Source of the DNA: Phenylobacterium sp.
Lineage (GTDB): Bacteria > Pseudomonadota > Alphaproteobacteria > Caulobacterales > Caulobacteraceae
Direction of reading: 5' to 3'
NCBI RefSeq assembly: GCF_016793285.1
Contig: NZ_JAEUMO010000032.1
Coordinates: 1-64,000 of the forward strand
Length of the DNA stretch: 64,000 bases
The position numbers and the translations under genes are program-made. The notes below the pieces were generated by a model. That model did not search any database. It worked only from the letters and a program-made list of their open reading frames with translations, and was not told the origin of the DNA. Of the stretch, positions 1 through 8,840 are shown one piece after another. Position 1 is the stretch's first letter. Each line of letters starts with the position of its first letter.

Positions 1-432
1 TTTCAGCGGCGCGACCAGGATCTCGTAGATGAAGAGGCCGACCAGGATCGACGGCGCCGAGAGCAGGACGTCGTTCAGGAAGCGGATCACCTTCCCGTAG
101 TGGCTCTCGCGGGCATATTCCGACAGCCAGGTGCCGGCCAGGAAGCCGATGACGACGGCGCCCACCATGGCGACCACGCACATCATCAGCGAGCCCACGA
201 TGGCGTTCAGCAGGCCGCCTTCCGAGCCTGGCGCCGGCGTCGACCTGGTGAACAGGTTCGGGTCGAGCCCGCCGCCGCCGGGCTTGAGGAACCCGCCGAT
301 CCCCTGCTGCAACAGCGACCAGAGGATGGCGGCGAGCGCCACCATGGCGACGAGCGTCGCGATCCAGCAGAAGGTGAGGAAGACCCCTTCGCCGACGCGA
401 CGCGACAGGCGGGGTGCTGCGACTGCGGTCAT
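1..432 (-). CDS. pstA: PstA, phosphate ABC transporter permease (partial, C-terminus off the left edge)
   Basis: Inner-membrane permease subunit of the high-affinity PstSCAB phosphate importer. About 144 N-terminal codons are present; the rest lies outside the window. The visible part has a first membrane helix near residues 16-43, a periplasmic Gly/Pro-rich loop, a second helix in the stretch beginning AIVGSLMMCVV, and the start of a third. The ATG at 432-430 overlaps the pstC stop as ATGA, so the two are translationally coupled. The gene order pstS-pstC-pstA makes the call safe; pstB is expected further left. Confidence 0.95.
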   Translation of the reverse strand, partial: MTAVAAPRLSRRVGEGVFLTFCWIATLVAMVALAAILWSLLQQGIGGFLKPGGGGLDPNLFTRSTPAPGSEGGLLNAIVGSLMMCVVAMVGAVVIGFLAGTWLSEYARESHYGKVIRFLNDVLLSAPSILVGLFIYEILVAPLK

Positions 433-1406
433 AGGTTGGCCTGCCGTCCGATCAGCAGCCGGGCGAGCGCCAGGACTGTGAAAGTGATGATGAAGAGCAC
501 CAGACCCAGCGCGATCAGCGAGGCCGAGTGCAGCCCGGGGGGCGCTTCGGCGAACTCGTTGGCGATCGTCGAGGCGATGGTCGATCCCGAGGCGAAGATC
601 GAGGTCGGGAAGCCGTGGGCGTTGCCGATGATGAAGGTCACCGCCATCGTCTCACCGAGCGCGCGGCCGAGGCCCAGCATCACGGCGCCGATGGCGCCGG
701 TGCGGATGTACGGCAGGCTCACCTTGCGGATCACCTCGAAGGTGGTGGAGCCAAGGCCGTAGGCGCTCTCGCGCACCTGCGGCGGCATGGTGAGCAGCAG
801 TTCGCGCATGGTCGCGGCGATGAACGGCAGGATCATGATGGCGAGGATGATCGAGGCGGTGAGGATGCCCGCCCCGTTCGGGACGCCGGCGGTGATCGCC
901 TCCCAGAAGGCGCCGGGCTTCGCCGACATCATGATCGGTATCTGCACATGCTTCGCGAACCAGGGGGCGAAGACGAAGAGACCCCACATGCCGTAGACGA
1001 TCGACGGGATGCCCGCGAGCAGTTCGACCGCCGTGCCGATCGGCCGGCGCAGGACCGGCGGGCAGAGTTCGACCAGGAAGATCGCGATCCCGAAGGACAG
1101 CGGCAGGGCCAGGAGCAGCGCCAGCGCCGAGGAGATCAGTGTGCCGGCGATGGCGCCCGAGGCGCCGAAGATCTCCTGCACCGGGTCCCATTCCGCGCTG
1201 GTGAAGAAGCCCAGGCCGAACCTGGCGAAGGCCGGCCAGCCGCCGATCACCAGCGAGATCACGATCCCGCCCAGCGCGAGCAGCAGGAAGGTCGCCGCGC
1301 CGAGGCAGAGGTATTCGAAGATCCCGTCGAAGGCCGCGCCCTGCGCCAGGCGCGATCGCCCGCGCGCGACCGTGGCGGCCGGCGGCGTGTCGGCGGCCGC
1401 CGTCAT
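429..1406 (-). CDS. pstC: PstC, phosphate ABC transporter permease
   Basis: Inner-membrane permease pairing with PstA to carry phosphate from PstS across the membrane. 325 residues with about six hydrophobic helices and the permease signature near the C-terminal third (motif ALGETMAV, with the preceding EAA-type loop that contacts PstB). The start at 1406 was chosen because ATG overlaps the pstS stop as ATGA. An open frame continues upstream through pstS but has no homology to the family. It sits in the pstS1-pstC-pstA operon and should share the Pho box upstream of pstS1. Confidence 0.96.
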   Translation of the reverse strand: MTAAADTPPAATVARGRSRLAQGAAFDGIFEYLCLGAATFLLLALGGIVISLVIGGWPAFARFGLGFFTSAEWDPVQEIFGASGAIAGTLISSALALLLALPLSFGIAIFLVELCPPVLRRPIGTAVELLAGIPSIVYGMWGLFVFAPWFAKHVQIPIMMSAKPGAFWEAITAGVPNGAGILTASIILAIMILPFIAATMRELLLTMPPQVRESAYGLGSTTFEVIRKVSLPYIRTGAIGAVMLGLGRALGETMAVTFIIGNAHGFPTSIFASGSTIASTIANEFAEAPPGLHSASLIALGLVLFIITFTVLALARLLIGRQANL

Positions 1407-2473
1407 CGGACGCCCGGAGCAAGGACGGGCTGGCCGTCCGGACCGACGATCGACGACCAACTGGCGCGGACCTGGGCCTTCAGGGCCGCCGGAAGCGGCA
1501 CGTAGGCCAGCTCGCTCGCGGCCGCGTCGCCCGTGGCATAGGCGCGGTCGAAGAAGCTGAGCACCGCCCGGCCCTTGGCCGCGTCGGCCTGGGACTTGTG
1601 CAGCAGGATGAACGTGGCGCCGGTGATCGGCCAGGCGTTGGCGCCGGGCTGGTCGATCAGCACCAGGTAGAAGCCCGGCGCCTTGGTCCAGTCGGCGGCG
1701 GCTGCGGCGGCGCTGAAGGTCTCCGCGCTCGGCGTCACGAAGGTCCCGGCAGAATTCCGCAGGCTGGCGGTCGTCATGCCGTTCACGTGGGCGAAGGCGT
1801 ACTCGACGTAGCCGATGGCGCCCGGCGTCTGCTTCACGTAGCCAGCCACGCCGTCGTTGCCCTTGCCGCCCTGCCCGGTCGGCCAGGCGACCGCATCGCC
1901 GGCGCCGACCCTGGCCCACTGCGGCGCGACCGCGGTCAGGTAGCTGGTGAAGAGGAAGCTGGTGCCCGAGCCGTCCGAGCGATGGACGACGGTGATCGGC
2001 AGGTTGGGCAGAGCGACGCCGGCGTTGGCCGCGGCGATCGCCGGATCGTTCCACTTCCTGACCTTGCCCAGGTAAATGTCGGCCAGCAGCGAGCCGGTGA
2101 GCTTGAGCTGGCCGCTCCGGACGCCCGGCAGGTTCACGATCGGCGCCACCCCGCCGATCACGGCCGGGAACTGCGCCAGGCCATCGGCCTCGAGCTCCTC
2201 GGGCTTCAGCGGCTTGTCGCTGGCGCCGAAGTCGACCGTCCTGGCTTTGATCTGCTTGATGCCGCCGCCCGAGCCGATGGCCTGGTAGTTGAGCGTGAGG
2301 CCGGTGTCGGCCTTCTGCGCCTCGGCCCACTTCGCGTACAGCGGCGCCGGGAACGTCGCACCGGCGCCGGTCAACTGCACGCCAGGGGGCTTTGCGTCGC
2401 CCGCCTTCTCCGATTGGCCGCATCCGGCCAGCACGAGGCAGGCCGCGAGGCCGATGACGATCTTGCGCAGCAC
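1403..2473 (-). CDS. pstS: PstS1, phosphate-binding lipoprotein
   Basis: Periplasmic phosphate-binding component of the Pst importer. The start is a GTG at 2473 preceded by GGGGAG at ribosome-binding distance, giving 356 residues. The N-terminus VLRKIVIGL ends in a lipobox LAGC, so this copy is probably membrane-anchored. The mature protein shows PstS motifs: TGAGATFPAPLY, a glycine-rich SGGGIKQI, the FGASDKPL stretch and HRSDGSGTSF for phosphate binding. A Pho box lies 73-90 bases upstream. A soluble paralogue is encoded at 4347-5384. Confidence 0.95.
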   Translation of the reverse strand: MLRKIVIGLAACLVLAGCGQSEKAGDAKPPGVQLTGAGATFPAPLYAKWAEAQKADTGLTLNYQAIGSGGGIKQIKARTVDFGASDKPLKPEELEADGLAQFPAVIGGVAPIVNLPGVRSGQLKLTGSLLADIYLGKVRKWNDPAIAAANAGVALPNLPITVVHRSDGSGTSFLFTSYLTAVAPQWARVGAGDAVAWPTGQGGKGNDGVAGYVKQTPGAIGYVEYAFAHVNGMTTASLRNSAGTFVTPSAETFSAAAAAADWTKAPGFYLVLIDQPGANAWPITGATFILLHKSQADAAKGRAVLSFFDRAYATGDAAASELAYVPLPAALKAQVRASWSSIVGPDGQPVLAPGVR

Positions 2474-2545
2474 GTTGGAACTCCCCACCGAGGGTGATTG
2501 TGGGTTCGCTCTACGCGGGGCGCGTGACGCTTCGCCGAAGGTTTT

Positions 2546-2563
2546 GCGACAGTTCGATGACGC
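2546..2563 (-). promoter_or_regulatory. Pho box (PhoB site) upstream of pstS1
   Basis: On the minus strand the sequence reads GCGTCAT-CGAA-CTGTCGC: two 7-base half-sites separated by 4 bases, an 11-base repeat that matches the PhoB consensus CTGTCAT-N4-CTGTCAT. It lies 73 bases before the pstS1 GTG and points toward it. The same pattern occurs at three other Pho-type genes in this window, which makes chance unlikely. Confidence 0.75.
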
Positions 2564-2626
2564 CACGCGCGGATCACGCTAAGAGCGCGGGCATCTCGTC
2601 GCAGACGCCAGAAAACAGAGGTTTCC

Positions 2627-3268
2627 GTGAACTGGTTCCAGGCCCTGATGCCCAAGGAGGGCCGGTTCTTCGACCTCTTCGAGCAACACGCCGCAACGCT
2701 GTGCGCGGGCGCCCAGGCGCTCCACAGGCTGCTGGAGGGCGGCCCCGAAACGCCCACCCATTGCGCCGCCGTCGCCCGGCACGAGGACGCCGCCGACCAG
2801 GTCACCCGCGAGGTGATGCTGATGGTGCGGCGCACCTTCATCACCCCGTTCGACCGGGCCGACATCATCGACCTCATCAGCTCGATGGATGACGCCATCG
2901 ACCAGATGCACAAGACGGCCAAGGCCACGAGCCTGTTCGAGCAGACCACCTTCCAGCCGCACATGCTGCAGCTCGGCGAACTGATCGAGCGGACCGCCAA
3001 CCTGACGGCCGAGGCGGTCCCACTGCTGCGTTCCATGCGAGGCCACGCGGACCGGCTGAACGAAATCACCGAGGAGGTGAAGCGGCTCGAGGAGGAAAGC
3101 GACCACCTCTACGACGCGGGCATCGCAGCGCTCTACAAGGACATCGGGAAGAAGGACCCGATGGCCTACATCGTCGGGGCCGAGATCTACGACCACCTCG
3201 AGAAGGTGGTCGACCGTTTCGAGGACGTGGCCAACCGGATCAGCGGCGTGCTGATCGAACACCTCTAG
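2627..3268 (+). CDS. DUF47/PhoU-like accessory protein of the Pit transporter
   Basis: A 213-residue, almost wholly helical protein of the DUF47 (YkaA/PhoU-like) family. Members are cytoplasmic and are commonly encoded just before a Pit phosphate transporter, which they are thought to regulate. The start is a GTG at 2627 preceded by AGAGG. Family features include the acidic metal-binding repeats with E/D-rich helices (RHEDAADQVTREV, EEVKRLEEESDHLYD). Its stop lies 9 bases before pit, so the two form one operon, divergent from pstS1. No Pho box was seen for this direction. Confidence 0.9.
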   Translation: MNWFQALMPKEGRFFDLFEQHAATLCAGAQALHRLLEGGPETPTHCAAVARHEDAADQVTREVMLMVRRTFITPFDRADIIDLISSMDDAIDQMHKTAKATSLFEQTTFQPHMLQLGELIERTANLTAEAVPLLRSMRGHADRLNEITEEVKRLEEESDHLYDAGIAALYKDIGKKDPMAYIVGAEIYDHLEKVVDRFEDVANRISGVLIEHL

Positions 3269-3277
3269 GCGCGGCGC

Positions 3278-4291
3278 ATGGATCTCGGCGGAGCGAGCCT
3301 GCTCCTCATCTCGCTGATCGGCGTGGCGCTGCTGTTCGACTTCCTGAACGGCCTGCACGACGCGGCGAACTCGATCGCCACGGTGGTGTCCACGCGGGTG
3401 TTGTCGCCGCGTGTCGCGGTGGTCTGGGCCGCCTTCTTCAACTTCATCGCCTTCCTGTTCTTCGGCCTGCACGTGGCCACGACGGTCGGCAAGGGCATCG
3501 TATCGGCCGACATCGTCTCCGACGCGGTGATCTTCGGGGCCCTGGGCGGGGCGATCAGTTGGAACATCATCACCTGGCTGGCAGGGATCCCCTCGTCGTC
3601 GTCCCACGCCCTGATCGGCGGCCTCCTGGGCGCGGGGATGACCAAGGCGGGCTTCGAAGGCGTCGTGTGGTCGGGCGTGCTGAAGACGATGGCCGGGATC
3701 GTGGTCTCGCCCTCGCTCGGGTTCGTCCTGGCCCTCGTGCTCGTCTTCATCGTGTCCTGGACGTTCGTGAAGCTGACCCCCTCGGTCGCGGACGCCACGT
3801 TCCGCAAGCTGCAACTGTTCTCGGCGGCGCTGTTCTCCCTGGGGCACGGCGGCAACGACGCCCAGAAGACGATGGGGATCATCGCGGTGCTGCTCTATTC
3901 GCACGGGATGCTGGGCGGGGAGTTCCACGTGCCGTTCTGGGTGGTCATCGCCTGCCAGGCGGCGTTGGGCCTCGGCACCCTCTTCGGCGGCTGGCGCATC
4001 GTCCACACGATGGGGTCGAAGATCACGCGCCTCTCGCCACAGCAGGGCTTCTGCGCCGAGACGGGCGGCGCCATCACCATCTTCCTGGCCACCCATATCG
4101 GCGTGCCGATCTCGACCACCCACACGATCACCGGCGCCATCGTGGGCGTCGGCGCGTCGCGGCGGATGTCGGCGGTGCGCTGGGGGGTGGCCGGCCGGAT
4201 CGTCTGGGCCTGGATCGTCACCCTGCCCGCGTCGGCCGTGATCGCCGCGGGCTTCTACCTGCTGGCGCGGCTGCTGGACCGGGCGTTCTAG
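3278..4291 (+). CDS. pit: PiT-family inorganic phosphate transporter
   Basis: Low-affinity phosphate:cation symporter of the inner membrane, 337 residues, about ten hydrophobic segments. It has the duplicated PiT signatures: N-terminal FDFLNGLHDAANSIATVV and C-terminal SLGHGGNDAQKTMG. Preceded by its DUF47 partner in the same operon. It is convergent with pstS2; a GC-rich hairpin lies in the 55 bases between the stops. Confidence 0.95.
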   Translation: MDLGGASLLLISLIGVALLFDFLNGLHDAANSIATVVSTRVLSPRVAVVWAAFFNFIAFLFFGLHVATTVGKGIVSADIVSDAVIFGALGGAISWNIITWLAGIPSSSSHALIGGLLGAGMTKAGFEGVVWSGVLKTMAGIVVSPSLGFVLALVLVFIVSWTFVKLTPSVADATFRKLQLFSAALFSLGHGGNDAQKTMGIIAVLLYSHGMLGGEFHVPFWVVIACQAALGLGTLFGGWRIVHTMGSKITRLSPQQGFCAETGGAITIFLATHIGVPISTTHTITGAIVGVGASRRMSAVRWGVAGRIVWAWIVTLPASAVIAAGFYLLARLLDRAF

Positions 4292-4297
4292 ACGCAG

Positions 4298-4320
4298 ATG
4301 GCCGGCGCGAGGCCGGCCAT
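4298..4320. terminator. Hairpin between convergent pit and pstS2
   Basis: Perfect 9-base inverted repeat ATGGCCGGC / GCCGGCCAT with a 5-base loop, located between two convergent stop codons. There is no T-tract on either side, so it may act as an RNA-stabilising stem rather than a classic rho-independent terminator. Confidence 0.45.
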
Positions 4321-4346
4321 CCCCTCCGCCGCCGGAAGGTCTTGCG

Positions 4347-5384
4347 TCAGCGGTAGACCGGCCTGCCGTCCGGGCCGACGATCCTGGTCCACGACCTGCG
4401 GACCATCTCCTTCACGCTGGCCGGCATCGGCAGGTAGTCGAGCTGGTTGGCTGCGCCGTCGCCGTTCCGGTAGGCCCAGTCGAAGAAGGCGAGGACCTCG
4501 CGGCCCTTGGCGGCGTCCTCCTGCCTGTTGCGCACCAGGATGAAGGTCGCCCCGGTGATCGGCCAGGCCTCGGCGCCGGGCTGGTCGAGCAGCAGCAGGT
4601 AGAAGCCCGGGGCCTTGCCCCAGTTGGCGTTGGCGGCCGCAGCCGAGAAGTTGGCGGCGGCCGGAGCCACGTACTTGCCCGCCTTGTTCTGCAGCAGCGT
4701 GTAGGTCAGGCCGTTCTGCTTGGCGTAGGCGTATTCCACGTAGCCGATGGCGCCCGGAGTCTGCTTGACGTAGGCGGCGACGCCGTCGTTGCCCTTGCCG
4801 CCGAGGCCGGTCGGCCACTTCACCGCATCGTTCGCGCCGACGTCCGAGGCCCAGCGCGGCGCCTTCATCGCCAGATAGGTCGTGAAGAGGAAGGTGGTCC
4901 CCGAGCCGTCCGAGCGATGGACGACGGTGATCGGCAGGTCGGGCAGCGTGACGCCGGGATTGTACCTGGCGATCAGCGGGTCGTTCCATCTCTTCAGCAC
5001 GCCGCGGAAGATGTCGGCCGTGAGCGCGCCGGTCAGCTTCACCTGGCCGGACCTGATGCCCGGCAGATTCACCACCGGCACCACGCCGCCGATGACGGTC
5101 GGGAACATGGAAAAGCCGCTCGTGGCCAGGTCGTCCGGCTTCAGCGGCTTGTCGGTGGCGCCGAAGTCGACGGTGCCGGCGGTGATCTGGCGAATGCCGC
5201 CTCCCGAGCCGATGGCCTGATAGTTCAGGCGGTTCTGCGTCTGGGCGCGGTAGGTCTCGGCCCACTTGGCATAGACCGGCGCCGGAAAGGTCGCGCCGGC
5301 GCCCGAGATGTCGGCCGCTTGCGCGGCGCCCGCGCCGGCGAGCGTCGCCGCCGCCAGGATCGCGGTGAGGTAGCGTTTGAACAT
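4347..5384 (-). CDS. pstS: PstS2, soluble phosphate-binding protein
   Basis: Second phosphate-binding protein, 345 residues. It shares the core motifs of the first copy (SGAGATFPAPVYAKW, GSGGGIRQI, HRSDGSGTTF). Unlike PstS1 it has an ordinary Sec signal peptide ending AQA before ADIS and no lipobox, so it is probably free in the periplasm. The ATG at 5384 is preceded by AGGGGA. It stands alone without permease genes and is divergent from the phosphate-type porin; three PhoB half-sites lie upstream. It probably feeds the same PstCAB complex or scavenges phosphate, which is inference. Confidence 0.93.
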   Translation of the reverse strand: MFKRYLTAILAAATLAGAGAAQAADISGAGATFPAPVYAKWAETYRAQTQNRLNYQAIGSGGGIRQITAGTVDFGATDKPLKPDDLATSGFSMFPTVIGGVVPVVNLPGIRSGQVKLTGALTADIFRGVLKRWNDPLIARYNPGVTLPDLPITVVHRSDGSGTTFLFTTYLAMKAPRWASDVGANDAVKWPTGLGGKGNDGVAAYVKQTPGAIGYVEYAYAKQNGLTYTLLQNKAGKYVAPAAANFSAAAANANWGKAPGFYLLLLDQPGAEAWPITGATFILVRNRQEDAAKGREVLAFFDWAYRNGDGAANQLDYLPMPASVKEMVRRSWTRIVGPDGRPVYR

Positions 5385-5459
5385 GGGACTGTCCCCTGGG
5401 GTTGAGCGCGGAACGGCGCTCGGTCAGGGGTCGGTTTACGAAGTCCGTGCGAAGCTGAG

Positions 5460-5488
5460 GCGACAGGGGGACGTCAGACTTGTGACAG
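5460..5488 (-). promoter_or_regulatory. Triple Pho-box repeat upstream of pstS2
   Basis: On the minus strand three half-sites recur at exact 11-base steps: CTGTCAC (5488-5482), CTGACGT (5477-5471), CTGTCGC (5466-5460), each separated by 4 bases. This matches the PhoB direct-repeat code, with one extra unit. It faces pstS2, whose ATG is about 76 bases downstream, and lies 6 bases from the oppositely oriented box of the porin. Confidence 0.8.
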
Positions 5489-5494
5489 CGACGC

Positions 5495-5512
5495 CTGTCA
5501 CAAACCTGTCGC
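5495..5512 (+). promoter_or_regulatory. Pho box upstream of the phosphate porin
   Basis: CTGTCAC-AAAC-CTGTCGC on the plus strand, a near-consensus PhoB box, about 87 bases before the porin ATG. Together with 5460-5488 it forms a back-to-back divergent PhoB control region between pstS2 and the porin. Confidence 0.85.
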
Positions 5513-5599
5513 GCCGCCTTTACCGGCCGGTCGCAAAGGAGAACTAGAGAGCGCCTCGTCGACGCCGGCTCGGGCGCGTGACTCAAAAAGGAAGCTCTC

Positions 5600-7228
5600 A
5601 TGCGATCGTCCCTCTCGCGCGGCAGGGCCCCCGTCGCCTGCGCCACGCTGGTCGGCCTCCTCCTCTGCGGCGCATCGGGCGCCGCCCTCGCGGCCCCGGC
5701 CCCGGGCGCCAATGACGCCAGGCTCCAGGCCATGCAGCGTCAACTGGATGACATGCGCGCCCAACTGGACCAGATCCGCGCCTCCGGAACCCAGAGCGCG
5801 CAGCTTTCCGCCATCCAGCAGCAACTCGACGCTATGGCCGCGCAGCTCGCGGACATGAGGACGCAGCAGGACGCCGCGGGGGCCGCCATCGCCACCCTGC
5901 AGATGCCGCCGCAGGGCGCCACGACGGTTCCGACGCTGCCCAACGGCAAGCCGCAGTTGGCCACGGCCGACGGCCGCTTCACCGCCAACGTCAAGGCGAT
6001 CCTGATGCTGGACGGCGGCAAGTATTTCCAGAAGGACAACCTGCCGGCCGCGGTCGCCAGCCGCGACCTGAACGAGGGCTTCAACTTCCGCCGCGCGCGC
6101 ATCGGCCTCGACGGCAAGCTGTTCCGCGACTTCGACTACTCGTTCATCTACGAGTTCGGCGGATCGGGGCAGGAAGACCCGGGCCGGCTGTACGAGGCGT
6201 CGCTCACCTACACCTACCTGAGGCCGTTCCGCTTCAAGGTCGGCGCGTTCGAGCCGAACATCGGCCTGGCCGCGGCGGTTTCGACCAGCCAGATGCCGCT
6301 GATGGAGCGCCCCGCGCCGGCCGAGGTGGCGCGAGGGGTGGCCGCCGGCGACAGCCGCGTGGCCTTCCAGGCGCAGGCCAACGGCGCCCTGGGCGGCGGG
6401 GACGACGCCATCGCTGCGCGCTGGATGATCTCCACGGCCTACACCGCCAACGTCATCGCGACGGGCAGCTCGGCGGCGTCCGCCACGGCCCAGCCGTTCG
6501 ACGAGCAGAACGCCTGGATCGGCCGTGTGACGGTGGCCCCGTTCGACGGCCCGCACTGGCAGGCCCACCTCGGGGCCAACTACCAGTACGTGATCCATCC
6601 GAACGATGCGGGGGCGGCGGCCGCGCCGCGCTACGCCGCACAGCTCCGCGACCGGCCCGAACTGCGCCTCGACGGCGCGCGCCTCGTCGACACCGGCGCG
6701 ATCGACAGCCGCCACACCACCGTCTACGGCCTGGAGGGTTCGTTCGGGTCGGGCCCGATCGTCCTGGAAGGCGAGTGGTTCCGCTATGGCATCGACCGGC
6801 GGACCACGACCGCGGTCACGCCGCCCGACCCGCACTTCACCGGCTGGTATGTGCAGGGCTCGTGGATCCTCACCGGGGAGCAGCGGCAGTACAATCCCGT
6901 GGAAGCCCGCTGGGACGCGCCGCGGCTGACCTACACCTTCAACCCCGAGGCCGGGACCTGGGGCGCGTTCGAGGTGGCGGCGCGCTATTCGGACCTCGAT
7001 CTCAACTACCGCGAAGGCGCGCCCGGCACGACCCCGGCCGCCGCCCTCGGCGCGGTGCGCGGAGGCGAGCAGAAGATCTACACCTTCGGTCTCAACTGGT
7101 ATCTGAACCCCTCGATCCGCCTCATGTTCGACTATCAGCACGTCGACATTGACCGGCTGGGGGCGACCGGCCTGCAGGTCGGTCAGGCGTACGACGCCGT
7201 CGCCGCGCGAGGGCAGGTCAACTTCTAG
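5600..7228 (+). CDS. OprO/OprP-type phosphate porin
   Basis: Outer-membrane porin of the phosphate-selective OprO/OprP family, 542 residues. A Sec signal peptide ends at about residue 33 (ALA before APAPG). A Gln-rich coiled coil follows at about 40-95 (repeats of LQAMQRQLDDMRAQL type), then a beta-barrel ending in VNF, the usual C-terminal aromatic residue for barrel assembly. The start ATG is preceded by AAGGAAG. The Pho box and its place next to pstS2 support phosphate uptake across the outer membrane; actual ion selectivity cannot be read from the sequence. Confidence 0.88.
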   Translation: MRSSLSRGRAPVACATLVGLLLCGASGAALAAPAPGANDARLQAMQRQLDDMRAQLDQIRASGTQSAQLSAIQQQLDAMAAQLADMRTQQDAAGAAIATLQMPPQGATTVPTLPNGKPQLATADGRFTANVKAILMLDGGKYFQKDNLPAAVASRDLNEGFNFRRARIGLDGKLFRDFDYSFIYEFGGSGQEDPGRLYEASLTYTYLRPFRFKVGAFEPNIGLAAAVSTSQMPLMERPAPAEVARGVAAGDSRVAFQAQANGALGGGDDAIAARWMISTAYTANVIATGSSAASATAQPFDEQNAWIGRVTVAPFDGPHWQAHLGANYQYVIHPNDAGAAAAPRYAAQLRDRPELRLDGARLVDTGAIDSRHTTVYGLEGSFGSGPIVLEGEWFRYGIDRRTTTAVTPPDPHFTGWYVQGSWILTGEQRQYNPVEARWDAPRLTYTFNPEAGTWGAFEVAARYSDLDLNYREGAPGTTPAAALGAVRGGEQKIYTFGLNWYLNPSIRLMFDYQHVDIDRLGATGLQVGQAYDAVAARGQVNF

Positions 7229-7298
7229 GACGCCGGAACGCGGGCCTCCGGACGCTGGTCCTCTCCGATACCTCCAGGCGGCGACCCCGAAGCCGTCC

Positions 7299-7335
7299 GG
7301 CCGCGACCGCCCCCCGGTCGCGGCCCTCTTTTTTT
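7299..7335 (+). terminator. Rho-independent terminator after the porin
   Basis: An 11-base perfect stem GGCCGCGACCG / CGGTCGCGGCC with a short C loop is followed after three bases by a run of seven T. It ends transcription of the porin gene, 71 bases past its stop. Confidence 0.9.
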
Positions 7336-7427
7336 GGGCCGCGTGCGGCGCGAGCGCGGAATGAGTTCGCGACGCGCCCCGCGCGTCTTGCCGGAGCGCA
7401 GGACGTCGACGGCCTGGCCGTCGGTCC

Positions 7428-8117
7428 TCAGCCTTCCAGGTCGAGGGCGTAGCCGGCCGAGCGGACAGTGCGGATCAGGTCCGGCTCACCTTCGCGGCGC
7501 AGCGCCTTGCGCAGCCGCCCGACGTGGACGTCCACCGTGCGGACCTCGACATAGGTGTTGGCGCCCCAGACGGCGTCCAGCAGGCGCTCGCGGGAGAACA
7601 CCCGGCCCGGCCGCTGCATCAGGAAGTCGAGCAGGCGGTACTCGGTCGGCCCCAGATGCACGTCCTTGTCGCCGCGGGTGACCCTGTGGCGGGCGCGGTC
7701 CAGGACCAGGTCGGCATACTCGAGCCGTTCTTCCATCAGTTCGGGACGGGTCCGGCGCAGCAGCGCCCGGATACGGGCGACCAGCTCGCTCATGGCGAAC
7801 GGCTTCACCACGTAGTCATCGGCGCCGGTGTCGAGGCCGCGCACCTTGTCGGCCTCCTCGCCGCGGGCGGTCAGCATCAGGACAGGCGTCCTGCGTGTCT
7901 CCGAGCCCGCGCGGAGCTGGCGGCAGACCTCGACGCCCGAGACCTTCGGCAGCATCCAGTCCAGCACCACCAGGTCCGGCGGCTCCTCGGCGACGCGCAG
8001 CAGCGCCTCCTCGCCGTCGGCCGCCCGCTCGACGCGGAAGCCCTCCTTCATGAGGTTGTAGTCGAGCAGGGTCGCCAGCGCGTCCTCGTCCTCGACGACC
8101 AGAACATAGGGGGTCAA
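7428..8117 (-). CDS. phoB: PhoB, phosphate regulon response regulator
   Basis: OmpR/PhoB-family transcription factor, 229 residues. Receiver domain with acidic pocket E9-D10, phospho-acceptor Asp53 (VVLDWMLPK), T in LMLTARG and K in VVKPF; the C-terminal winged helix covers about 130-225 (VDVHVGRLRKAL recognition helix). The start used is TTG at 8117, overlapping the phoU stop as TTGA, because the family begins at TPYVLVVED. It should bind the four Pho boxes found here. Cotranscribed with phoU. Confidence 0.95.
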   Translation of the reverse strand: MTPYVLVVEDEDALATLLDYNLMKEGFRVERAADGEEALLRVAEEPPDLVVLDWMLPKVSGVEVCRQLRAGSETRRTPVLMLTARGEEADKVRGLDTGADDYVVKPFAMSELVARIRALLRRTRPELMEERLEYADLVLDRARHRVTRGDKDVHLGPTEYRLLDFLMQRPGRVFSRERLLDAVWGANTYVEVRTVDVHVGRLRKALRREGEPDLIRTVRSAGYALDLEG

Positions 8118-8812
8118 GCGCCGCCCTCCAGATCGACCTCGGGCAGGCTCACTTTCGGACGCTCCCCGACCAGCTCCTGGCCGGTCATCTGGAAATGCAG
8201 GATTTCTGCGATGTTGGTGGCGTGGTCGCCGATGCGTTCCAGGTTCTTGGCCACGAACAGCAGGTGCGCGCCGGCCGCCACCGAATTCGGATGGTTCGAC
8301 ATCATCGCGAGCAGTTCGCGGAACAGGCTCTCGTAGTGCTCGTCGACCTCGCCGTCGCGGCGCCAGACGTCGAGGGCGGGCTCGACGTCGCCGGCGGCGT
8401 AGGCGTCCAGCACGGCCCGCAGGCGGGTCGAGACGAGGCGGCCCATGCGCTCGATGGCGCCGGTCAGCGGCAGCAGCGGCTCGCCGGCCGAGAGAACGAG
8501 GCTGCGCTTGGCGATGTTGCGCGCGAGATCGCCACAGCGTTCGAGGTTCATCGCCAGCTTCAAGGTCGAGATGGCGCGGCGCAGGTCGGCCTCGTCGGGC
8601 CGGCGCCGGGCGATCAGGCTGAGCGCCCGGTGCTCCACTTCGCTCTGCAGGGTGTCGAGGCGCAGGTCCCGGACGATCAGCGCCTGCGCCAGCGGCACGT
8701 CGCGCCGGACCACGGCGTCGACGGCGTCCACCACCTGAGCCTCGGCGAGGCCGCCCATGCGGATGACCTCCGCGACGAGCTGGCGAAGCTCGGCCTGATA
8801 CGAACGTGTCAC
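8114..8812 (-). CDS. phoU: PhoU, phosphate signalling regulator
   Basis: Negative regulator linking Pst transport to PhoR-PhoB. 232 residues, close to the family norm, all-helical with two PhoU repeats; the metal-binding signatures appear as NLERCGDLARNIA in the first half and NLERIGDHATNIAE in the second. The start is a GTG at 8812 with AGAGGG five bases ahead; an ATG 27 bases upstream is less well placed. It overlaps phoB and has its own Pho box, so PhoU and PhoB are probably autoregulated. Confidence 0.95.
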   Translation of the reverse strand: MTRSYQAELRQLVAEVIRMGGLAEAQVVDAVDAVVRRDVPLAQALIVRDLRLDTLQSEVEHRALSLIARRRPDEADLRRAISTLKLAMNLERCGDLARNIAKRSLVLSAGEPLLPLTGAIERMGRLVSTRLRAVLDAYAAGDVEPALDVWRRDGEVDEHYESLFRELLAMMSNHPNSVAAGAHLLFVAKNLERIGDHATNIAEILHFQMTGQELVGERPKVSLPEVDLEGGA

Positions 8813-8840
8813 TGAAGCCCTCTCTCGATGCCGGGGCAAA

